Shown piece after piece: positions 36,484-42,997 of a DNA stretch of 64,000 nt. The notes beneath the pieces were generated by a model, which was given only the letters and a program-made list of their open reading frames with translations, was not told where the DNA came from and searched no databases. Every line of letters begins with the position of its first letter. The stretch's first letter is position 1. Made by a program: the position numbers and the translations under genes. Source of the DNA: JAEYZM01 sp943372195 (GTDB lineage Bacteria; Bacteroidota; Bacteroidia; Sphingobacteriales; Sphingobacteriaceae); the NCBI GenBank assembly GCA_943372195.1, contig CALRXS010000011.1:1-64000 (forward strand). Direction: 5' to 3'.

Positions 36484-36556
36484 TAGCTCAGATGATTCAG
36501 AGCATCCCGACTTTATAAAGTCGGGAGGGTCACTGGTTCGAATCCAGTAGCCTCCA
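36484..36556 (+). pseudogene. tRNA-like repeat C (palindromic anticodon arm)
   Basis: The D arm and a complete T arm (ACTGG-TTCGAAT-CCAGT) and 3' acceptor AGCCTCCA are kept from tRNA-Val. The 5' acceptor strand is replaced by an A-run, and the anticodon arm is the perfect palindrome CCCGACTTTATAAAGTCGGG (36506-36525). A 49-base core (36484-36532) is identical to copies D and E. Confidence 0.85.
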
Positions 36557-36590
36557 CGAAAAGAGAAACAAATTGTTTCTCTTTTTTTTT
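36557..36590 (+). terminator. Rho-independent terminator after repeat C
   Basis: A copy of the GAGAAAC-AAATT-GTTTCTC hairpin found after tRNA-Val, followed by a run of about ten T. It shows that the duplicated unit included tRNA plus terminator. Confidence 0.85.
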
Positions 36591-36600
36591 GTAAAAAAAA

Positions 36601-36672
36601 TAGCTCAGATGATTCAGAGCATCCCGACTTTATAAAGTCGGGAGGGTCAAGGTTCGAATCCAGTAGCCTCCA
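36601..36672 (+). pseudogene. tRNA-like repeat D (palindromic anticodon arm)
   Basis: The 49-base core is identical to copy C, with the 20-base palindrome at 36623-36642. The T arm has lost a base (AAGG-TTCGAAT-CCAG) and no longer pairs fully. The 3' acceptor AGCCTCCA remains, and the 5' acceptor strand is an A-run. Confidence 0.85.
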
Positions 36673-36675
36673 CGA

Positions 36676-36702
36676 AACCTCGACAGACGTCGGTTTTTTT
36701 TT
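36676..36702 (+). terminator. Candidate terminator after repeat D
   Basis: The sequence CGAC-AGAC-GTCG with flanking AACC/GTT pairing is followed by a run of about nine T. It differs from the hairpin after copies B and C. Confidence 0.65.
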
Positions 36703-36727
36703 GTTTATAAATATTTCTCAAAAAAAT

Positions 36728-36790
36728 TAGCTCAGATGATTCAGAGCATCCCGACTTTATAAAGTCGGGAGGGTCAAGGTTCGAATCCTT
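36728..36790 (+). pseudogene. tRNA-like repeat E (palindromic anticodon arm, re-paired T arm)
   Basis: The 49-base core is identical to copies C and D, with the palindrome at 36750-36769. The T arm reads AAGG-TTCGAAT-CCTT and pairs again, unlike D. The 3' acceptor strand is lost. Confidence 0.82.
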
Positions 36791-36795
36791 AGTCT

Positions 36796-36816
36796 CGACA
36801 AACGTCGGTTTTTTTT
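36796..36816 (+). terminator. Candidate terminator after repeat E
   Basis: CGAC-AAAC-GTCG is followed by a run of eight T, similar to the hairpin after copy D. Confidence 0.6.
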
Positions 36817-36876
36817 GGTTAAATATCTTTCAAAAAATTCTAACAACTTTTTATGTATACTTCCGTAATACTCAAC

Positions 36877-37116
36877 ATGTATTACGTATATATCCTATTC
36901 TCTGAAAAGCTTAATAAATACTATGTTGGTTACACATCTAACATCAAAGACAGAGTATACAAACACAACAACAAACATCACGGCTTTTCAAATGCAGCTA
37001 ATGATTGGATATTAAAATATTCTGAAGAGTATAAATCTAAATTTGAAGCAATGCATCGAGAAAAAGAAATAAAGAAATGGAAGAGTAGAATTAAAATTGA
37101 AAAGTTAATTCACTAA
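36877..37116 (+). CDS. Small GIY-YIG endonuclease-domain protein
   Basis: A single-domain protein of about 79 residues. The YYVYILFSEKLNKYYVGYTSNIKDRVYKHN start gives the GIY-YIG motif as YVYIL...YYVGYT, followed by the conserved Arg (KDRVYKH). A final AMHREKEIKKWKSR supplies the catalytic Glu and basic helix. It belongs to the YhbQ/UPF0213-like stand-alone group, for which nuclease activity is presumed but roles are unclear. The frame opens at 36853; the ATG at 36877 starts the domain. It lies 60 bases after the last terminator of the tRNA-like array and reads the same way. A link to the array is inference from position. Confidence 0.87.
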   Translation: MYYVYILFSEKLNKYYVGYTSNIKDRVYKHNNKHHGFSNAANDWILKYSEEYKSKFEAMHREKEIKKWKSRIKIEKLIH

Positions 37117-37133
37117 AATTAGTTTCTCCTTTT

Positions 37134-38126
37134 TTATTTCAATCTCCACATAGATCCGTTTTTAGTTTTAAGTTTCTCTAACTTACCAGTTGCAACTAGC
37201 TCGTCAAGTGCTTTCTCTGCCTCTGTTCTTGATACTCCTGATAACTCTGAATACTCTTTCGCGGTTAATGAATTATATCTAGTAAATAATGATTCATATC
37301 TATGATCGTAAACTTTCTTCTTTGCTTGCGGATAGATTTTTAAAAGTGCATTCTCATAACTGTTGTATGGTTTGCTACCATAAACAACCTCTCTTTTATC
37401 CGTACTATCAGTAAAAAATATAGTAGGGAAACCTCTTACTCCCATCTGCCTTGCCAATTTTAAATCTTCATTAAATAATTCTTTACCTTTTGATTCATAA
37501 TCTGATTTGAATTGAACAATGTCTAATCCGGCTACCTTTGCCGCTACCTCTAAATATTCCCATTTCGTTATGTTCTTCTTTTTTAAAAACACCATCTCTC
37601 GAATCTCGCGCATAAATAGAATTGCTTTTTTATTGTCTTGCATCTGCGCTGCTTTAAACGCAATTGAAGGCGGATAAGATGAGTTCAAAGGATCCTCTAA
37701 CCAAACATCCCCATCAATAGGCATATCATAATATACACTCACTTCGTCCCAATGATGCGCTACATCTGATGGCTTGCTTATGCCTCCTGCATTATAACTC
37801 CAGTCAGGTAACAATCCGCCCATACGATACTCAATTTCTACATCATCACCATATTCCAATTTAAACTTACGCAGCACTGGCTCTATTCCCCAACAAGATG
37901 AACAAATAGGATCAGTGAAGTAAATCAATTTTACTGGTTTCTTTATTTTTAATGGCTTTGCTAAAACTGAAGAATCAATATTTTCAGCTGGTACTTCACA
38001 CATACCAATTTCTGGATCACATAATAAAGGATTCGTAAACTCTTTCATTTCTTTTTTGTTCTGACTATAACTCTTGATTGAAATAAAAATTAATAGTACA
38101 ATTGGTACAAAGATTTTTGCTTTCAT
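37134..38126 (-). CDS. DsbA-family thiol oxidoreductase with C-terminal winged-helix-like segment
   Basis: A 330-residue thioredoxin-fold protein. LIYFTDPICSSCWGIEPVL carries the CSSC redox motif (residues 75-78). A helical insert and MGVRGFPTIFF, with the cis-Pro loop, follow, as in DsbA/SpxH-like proteins. Two further Cys lie at residues 36 and 43. The last about 50 residues (LTAKEYSELSGVSRTEAEKALDELVATGKLEKL) look like a winged helix-turn-helix. As annotated it has a signal peptide (residues 1-22). An internal Met (residue 27, position 38048) would give a cytoplasmic form, which suits the HTH better; the choice is open. It is divergent from an HxlR-type regulator. Confidence 0.8.
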   Translation of the reverse strand: MKAKIFVPIVLLIFISIKSYSQNKKEMKEFTNPLLCDPEIGMCEVPAENIDSSVLAKPLKIKKPVKLIYFTDPICSSCWGIEPVLRKFKLEYGDDVEIEYRMGGLLPDWSYNAGGISKPSDVAHHWDEVSVYYDMPIDGDVWLEDPLNSSYPPSIAFKAAQMQDNKKAILFMREIREMVFLKKKNITKWEYLEVAAKVAGLDIVQFKSDYESKGKELFNEDLKLARQMGVRGFPTIFFTDSTDKREVVYGSKPYNSYENALLKIYPQAKKKVYDHRYESLFTRYNSLTAKEYSELSGVSRTEAEKALDELVATGKLEKLKTKNGSMWRLK

Positions 38127-38175
38127 AATTCAAAGGTCATTACTTAATTTTTATCAATCAATAAGTCAGAAAAAT

Positions 38176-38484
38176 ATGACTAATCAAAATGAAAATACAA
38201 CTACTGAAACTTGCCCAGCTACAGCATTACTGAAACAATTATCTGGCAAATGGAAACCTGAAATTTTCAGACTCGCAGTTGATAAACCTATTCGATTTAG
38301 CTCTCTTCTTAGAGATATTGAAGGTAGCAATAAACAATCACTTTCAGTAGCATTAAAAGAATTAGAAGAAGCAAATTTGTTGACGAAACATATTATCTCT
38401 GAAAAACCTTTACACATAGAATATCACCTATCTGAAAATGGGAAAGCACTAATACCCGTTTTTTTACAATTAGAAAATTTATAA
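38176..38484 (+). CDS. HxlR-family winged-helix transcriptional regulator
   Basis: A DNA-binding regulator of 102 residues (HxlR/MarR-like). A conserved Cys (residue 13) precedes ATALLKQLSGKWKPEIFRLA, then RFSSLLRDIEGSNKQSLSVALKELEEANLL, the recognition helix region, and HIEYHLSENGKALIPV, the wing and tail. In relatives such as YodB and HypR this N-terminal Cys senses thiol stress. The ATG at 38176 was chosen over upstream in-frame codons because it starts the conserved domain and sits just outside the divergent DsbA-like gene. Regulation of that neighbour is inferred from layout. Confidence 0.88.
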   Translation: MTNQNENTTTETCPATALLKQLSGKWKPEIFRLAVDKPIRFSSLLRDIEGSNKQSLSVALKELEEANLLTKHIISEKPLHIEYHLSENGKALIPVFLQLENL

Positions 38485-38489
38485 TAATA

Positions 38490-39422
38490 TTATTTATCAG
38501 GCAATAAATTATTTAAAACTCTTTCAAACATAGGTACTGTCCAGATAAATATTAATACTCCCAACATATTAAACAACATGTGTGCATTTGCTAATGTACC
38601 TTCTAAACTTGATCGAACACTTAATATTTTCACAACTTCTATAAATGGAAAAAAAAAGATTAGTCCTAATATAATTGACATTATATTAAAAGAAACATGA
38701 AATAAGCCTGTCTTTAATGCTTGTCTACTGCCTTTGACTGTAGCTAATAAAGTATCTGCACATGTACCTAATTCTGCTCCTAACATAATAGCAATACCAC
38801 CTGTTAAACTTAGAACACTTTTCTTAACTAATATTATGGCAATACCAACCGTTGCTGATGATGATTGTATAACCAATGTTAAAAAAGCTCCAATTAAAGA
38901 CCCTACTAAAGGGTTTTCAGTTTTCTTTAGTAACTCTGTAAAATATGGAAACTCACGTAATGGCTCCACGGCATTTTCCATAGTATATATACCAAAGAAT
39001 AAGACTCCGAAATATAAAATAGATTTACCTATATTATTAAATCTCTCTGACTTAGATACTAATAATAATACAAAACCTATCAATAAAAATACTGGCGAGT
39101 ATTTACCAATATCCATAGCAATTATTTGACTACTTACTGTTGTTCCTATATTAGCACCAAGTACAATTCCCATAGATTGCCTAAATGTTAATATTTTAGA
39201 ATTCACAAATACAATTGTGATAATAATTACGGCCGAAGAAGAATCAAGTAAAGTAGTTACTATCAATCCAACTAGTAAGCTACTAAATGTATTGCCTGTA
39301 AATTTTTGAATCCATTTTTTCGCTCTATCTCCAATAGTATGCTTTAAAGTATCAGATAAATTACTTACAGCAAATAAAAATAAAATTAAGCCTGCTATTA
39401 TAGATAATACAATTTCAATCAT
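38490..39422 (-). CDS. Na/Pi-cotransporter family protein
   Basis: A 310-residue polytopic membrane protein of the NptA/PNaS family, which couples sodium to phosphate uptake or efflux. It has about eight hydrophobic segments and the two inverted-repeat signature motifs. The second is canonical, VIQSSSATVGIAI (about residues 185-197); the first is altered to TLLDSSSAVIIITIVF (about 58-73), with Asp where Gln is usual. It lacks the C-terminal PhoU-like domain seen in longer relatives. It is convergent with the HxlR gene, with five bases between stops. Direction of phosphate movement is not predictable. Confidence 0.85.
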   Translation of the reverse strand: MIEIVLSIIAGLILFLFAVSNLSDTLKHTIGDRAKKWIQKFTGNTFSSLLVGLIVTTLLDSSSAVIIITIVFVNSKILTFRQSMGIVLGANIGTTVSSQIIAMDIGKYSPVFLLIGFVLLLVSKSERFNNIGKSILYFGVLFFGIYTMENAVEPLREFPYFTELLKKTENPLVGSLIGAFLTLVIQSSSATVGIAIILVKKSVLSLTGGIAIMLGAELGTCADTLLATVKGSRQALKTGLFHVSFNIMSIILGLIFFFPFIEVVKILSVRSSLEGTLANAHMLFNMLGVLIFIWTVPMFERVLNNLLPDK

Positions 39423-39509
39423 TCTTGGGGAAATGCTATTAAAATGTTAGCAATATAGCATCAATTGAAAGATTGATAGTGCTAGAAAAATTAATATAAT
39501 GTTAAATAA

Positions 39510-40007
39510 TTAATTTGAACTATTGTTGATCAAGCCCTTCAACACATTGTTGAACTCTATCGGGTCTTGTGAACCAATCACATACTCTAAACCATCTTTA
39601 TCAATTAGCTTTACAGCATATTTGCCATAAGCATAAAAACGGATGGTGCCTTTTTTGTGAAGATTGTAAACGGGGTTGTTGATCATGAACGGACTGTACT
39701 TAACAATCTCTGTAGAGCGAATACTGCTTAAATCTATTTTAACTTTTTTTGTACTCCACAATCCAGTTAAAATTAAACTTCCATTCTCTACTACCGTTCT
39801 ATAATGTGTTAGAAAAATAAATAAAATTGAAATAAATAAAATACCAGCACCTACTACCAAAAACAAATCTGCTTCTTGATCTCTATTTCTCTCTTCTGAA
39901 ATAAAATATGCCGCAAAGCAAAATAATGCCAAAACAAATCTTCTGGTTGTCCAAAATTTCATGGAACCTAAAGTTTGTCTCTCTTGAAATAAAGCTGATT
40001 TTGGCAT
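39510..40007 (-). CDS. Membrane-anchored protein with PH-like domain
   Basis: A 165-residue protein with two close N-terminal transmembrane helices (about residues 25-42 and 50-66). A soluble domain follows whose strand pattern (TVVENGSLILTGLWSTKKVKIDLSSIRSTEIV, then IRFYAYGKYAVKLIDKDGLEYVIGSQDPIEFNNVL) resembles bacterial PH-like (bPH) domains of the YdbT/YdbS type. Its function is unknown. Its start abuts the tilS stop, so it likely follows tilS on one transcript. Confidence 0.6.
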   Translation of the reverse strand: MPKSALFQERQTLGSMKFWTTRRFVLALFCFAAYFISEERNRDQEADLFLVVGAGILFISILFIFLTHYRTVVENGSLILTGLWSTKKVKIDLSSIRSTEIVKYSPFMINNPVYNLHKKGTIRFYAYGKYAVKLIDKDGLEYVIGSQDPIEFNNVLKGLINNSSN

Positions 40008-41318
40008 TTAATTTATATTAATATTTAATATTTTAATCGTACTGTCGCTTATCTTAAATCGATCATCAATCCTGTTCTTTAGTATCGCAGCAATTATATT
40101 GCCAGAAACTAATACAAATGTATTTTCTTTTTGCTGAATACTGAACTTTTCGTCAATAAAAAAGTCACTCAGCTTCTTTTTACCCTTCATACCCATTGGT
40201 ATAAACCAGTCACCAGCCTGCCAATGCCTAATTTGTAAGGGAAACTCAAGTTTATCATAGTCTATATAAATCTCAGAACCCTGAAAACTCTCTGGCCTTT
40301 CTGAAATATCTAATAACTTCAATTCTACCTTATGCTTCGAAACATTTTTAATAGACAAATCTGATTCAATAATTATTTCTTCGGATGATGCTGTTTCAAT
40401 TAGCGACTCTAAAATAAATTTATTGCGATCTTTAATTAATCGGTGTGTATTAGAACTAAAAATAGCGCCTGATTGTGAATCAATATTTAAAATTATATCA
40501 TCAATTGTACCATGACTAAAGTTGAAGTTCAATAAAGATTTTCTGAACAACCAACATCCGTCTTCTCTATTTTTAATTTGATTTACATCGAAAATATTAT
40601 TAGAAAAAATAAGACCTAAGTCTTCTTGAAAATGTTTCTCTAATATCTTTTCTGAAATAGCAATATCCTCAGAAAGCTTTAAAACATTAGCACGCCATTG
40701 ATGTGCTATATTATCAAGCTGTGGCATTATATTCAATCGTAATTTATTCCTTAAATAATCTTCTTTTGAATTCGATGAATCTTCTCGCCATTGAATATGA
40801 TTTGATTTTGCATAGTCATGTATCTCTGATCTGCTAAAACACAACATCGGACGAATACCAATATCATTATGTACTATTCCTTTTAGTCCGCTTAATCCTG
40901 TACCCCTCAAAATATTTATCAATACAGTTTCTATTGAATCATCTGCATGATGTGCTGTTAATAAATAATCTATCTTGAAATTCTCACGCAATTCTTGAAA
41001 CCAATCGTATCGCAATTTTCTCGCTGCCATTTGAATGGAAATTTTCTCATCAACTTGTAGTTTTAATGTATCAACTTGTTTGACATGAAATTCTACTTTT
41101 AATCGCTGACAGAGATTTCTTACAAATGCTTCATCTTGATTTGATTCATCAGCACGCAGATTAAAATTCATATGCGCTACTTGAATATCATATCCCAATC
41201 GATGTAACAAATCTAACATCACCACAGAATCAAGACCTCCGCTTACCGCCAATAACAATTTGTTTTCGGTCGCGAACAGCCTATGTTTATCTATATATTC
41301 TTGTAGTTTTTGCAGCAT
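40008..41318 (-). CDS. tilS: tRNA(Ile)-lysidine synthase
   Basis: The enzyme converts C34 of the CAU-anticodon tRNA-Ile to lysidine, changing its decoding from Met to Ile; it is essential in most bacteria. The 436 residues show the PP-loop ATPase motif SGGLDS (residues 26-31), VAHMNFNLRADESNQDEAFV, and LTAHHADDSIETVLINILRGTG. The C-terminal domain includes RHWQAGDWFIPMGMKGKKKLSDFFID, typical of TilS. The start is divergent from the LptA/OstA-like gene, with candidate promoters for both in the gap. Confidence 0.95.
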   Translation of the reverse strand: MLQKLQEYIDKHRLFATENKLLLAVSGGLDSVVMLDLLHRLGYDIQVAHMNFNLRADESNQDEAFVRNLCQRLKVEFHVKQVDTLKLQVDEKISIQMAARKLRYDWFQELRENFKIDYLLTAHHADDSIETVLINILRGTGLSGLKGIVHNDIGIRPMLCFSRSEIHDYAKSNHIQWREDSSNSKEDYLRNKLRLNIMPQLDNIAHQWRANVLKLSEDIAISEKILEKHFQEDLGLIFSNNIFDVNQIKNREDGCWLFRKSLLNFNFSHGTIDDIILNIDSQSGAIFSSNTHRLIKDRNKFILESLIETASSEEIIIESDLSIKNVSKHKVELKLLDISERPESFQGSEIYIDYDKLEFPLQIRHWQAGDWFIPMGMKGKKKLSDFFIDEKFSIQQKENTFVLVSGNIIAAILKNRIDDRFKISDSTIKILNININ

Positions 41319-41325
41319 TTGTATA

Positions 41326-41359
41326 CAAAAGTATCTATTTTACGTTTAATTAAGTCAAA
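41326..41359 (-). promoter_or_regulatory. Candidate promoter for tilS
   Basis: On the minus strand, TTTG (41356-41359) and TACTTTTG (41326-41333) are separated by 22 bases and lie just before the tilS ATG. The arrangement is close to the Bacteroidota consensus. Confidence 0.5.
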
Positions 41360-41364
41360 TAAAG

Positions 41365-41372
41365 TATTTTTG
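41365..41372 (+). promoter_or_regulatory. Candidate -7 element for the LptA/OstA-like gene
   Basis: TATTTTTG fits TAnnTTTG and lies only six bases before the ATG at 41379. If used, the mRNA would be nearly leaderless. No clear -33 partner is seen. Confidence 0.3.
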
Positions 41373-41378
41373 CGCCGA

Positions 41379-42893
41379 ATGAAGGCATTTGTATTACTTA
41401 TTTCAATTCTAATTTTAAGCTTTAACAGCTTTGCCCAAAAGGCCAGCCGTGTTGAAGTATTAAATGCCGATGTTTTCGAATTCGTAAAAGTAGGTAACGA
41501 GCAAATTAAAAAACTTAAAGGCAATTGTCGATTCAAACAAGACAATGTTTTGATGTATTGTGATTCTGCTCTACTTTATGATGTACTAAATAAAGTAGAT
41601 GCATTTGGTAAAGTTCGTATTCAACAAGGTGACTCATTAAATCTTTACGGCGACCTTATGAATTACGACGGAAATTCTAAAATTGCCAGATTCAAAAATA
41701 ATGTTCGTGTTTACCATAACGAAATGGTATTAACGACAAACGTTCTAGATTACGATACAAAAAATCGTATAGCTACTTATCCAAAAGGCGGTAAAATAGT
41801 TGATAAAGAAAACATACTGACAAGTGAACTCGGTTATTATTATGCAAACACAGCCGATGCATTCTTTAAAAAATACGTGGTTCTCACTAATCCTAAATAT
41901 GTATTAAATTCAGATACTTTAAAGTACAATACAAAAAATAGAATTGCGACATTCTTCGGACCAACAACTATTGTATCGAAAGAAGATTATTTGTATGCAG
42001 AGGCTGGTACCTATAATACAGTAACTGACATTGCACAATTCACTAAGAATCCTTTGTATAGAAGTGGAGCACAAACTTTAACTGGTGATTTTTTATATTA
42101 TGATAGAACTAAAGGTTTAGGTAGAGCTACTAAAAATATCACCTTCACCGATACAGTTCAAAAAATAATTTTAAAAGGAAACAAAGCAAATTACAATCGT
42201 TTCACCGAATCATCTGTAGTGACCGATAAAGCTTATGTAATTGTATTGGTAGATAATGATTCTCTTTTTGTATCTGCAGATACTTTAAGAAGCTTCATGG
42301 ACAAAACTAAAACGCATAGAACGATGATAGCATATCATGATGTTCGCGCTTACAAATCAGATTTACAAGCTCGCTGCGATTCTATTGTCTACACTTACAT
42401 TGATAGTACAATGCGTTGTTATGTCAATCCGACGATTTGGTCACAAGGCGCTCAAATGACTGCCGATTTTATTACTCTAGAATTGAAGAATGGAGACCTA
42501 CATAAAATGAATATGTATAACAATGCTTTCTTAGTGATGATCGATTCTTTAGACTCCACAAAGTTTGATCAGATAAGAGGCAAAGATATGTTCGGACATT
42601 TTGTAAACAACGAATTAATTAGATTAGATGTAGAGGGCAACGGACAAAGTATTTATTATGCGAAAGAAGAAGATGGAGAATACGTTGGTGTAAACAAAGC
42701 TGATTGCAGCAACATGATTATTCGCTTCAAAGAAAATAAAGTTCAAAAAGTAAACTTCAAAGTAAAACCCGATGCCACCTTCTGGCCACTCGATCAAATA
42801 GCAATAGAAGAACTAAAGCTCAAGGGCTTTAGTTGGCGCGACGCACTGAAACCCAAAACGAAAGAGGCTGTAATAAATAGAATTAGCCAATGA
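41379..42893 (+). CDS. LptA/OstA-like lipopolysaccharide-transport protein
   Basis: An exported protein of 504 residues with a signal peptide (MKAFVLLISILILSFNSFAQ). Its body is made of OstA-like beta-jellyroll repeats: LKGNCRFKQDNVLMYCDSALLYD, DAFGKVRIQQGDSLNLYG, ARFKNNVRVYHNEMVLTTNVLDYD and further copies. This matches the Bacteroidota OstA-like protein group that shares the fold of LptA and carries LPS across the periplasm; the exact transport role here is inferred. The frame opens at 41310; the ATG at 41379 gives the signal peptide. Its 3' end forms one arm of a 27-bp inverted repeat. Confidence 0.82.
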   Translation: MKAFVLLISILILSFNSFAQKASRVEVLNADVFEFVKVGNEQIKKLKGNCRFKQDNVLMYCDSALLYDVLNKVDAFGKVRIQQGDSLNLYGDLMNYDGNSKIARFKNNVRVYHNEMVLTTNVLDYDTKNRIATYPKGGKIVDKENILTSELGYYYANTADAFFKKYVVLTNPKYVLNSDTLKYNTKNRIATFFGPTTIVSKEDYLYAEAGTYNTVTDIAQFTKNPLYRSGAQTLTGDFLYYDRTKGLGRATKNITFTDTVQKIILKGNKANYNRFTESSVVTDKAYVIVLVDNDSLFVSADTLRSFMDKTKTHRTMIAYHDVRAYKSDLQARCDSIVYTYIDSTMRCYVNPTIWSQGAQMTADFITLELKNGDLHKMNMYNNAFLVMIDSLDSTKFDQIRGKDMFGHFVNNELIRLDVEGNGQSIYYAKEEDGEYVGVNKADCSNMIIRFKENKVQKVNFKVKPDATFWPLDQIAIEELKLKGFSWRDALKPKTKEAVINRISQ

Positions 42894-42987
42894 GTCAATT
42901 AGCCAATTAGCCAATGGGGTGCGACTTTTAAATATTGTACTGAATTTTATGTAACGCTTCAATTGGCTAATTGACTCATTGGCTAAT
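42882..42987. repeat. Perfect 27-bp inverted repeat flanking a 52-base spacer
   Basis: Arms 42882-42908 and 42961-42987 are exact reverse complements of 27 bases, built from the reiterated words ATTAGCCAAT and GAGTCAATT. The left arm includes the last codons and stop of the LptA-like gene. The right arm ends ten bases before the serS stop. Confidence 0.93.
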
Positions 42988-42997
42988 TTTTCTTTGG

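Noticed and set aside
36484..36776. Possible CRISPR array
   Set aside because: The repeat units are tRNA-derived, spacing is irregular (111-127 bases), only three near-identical copies exist, and no cas gene is present.
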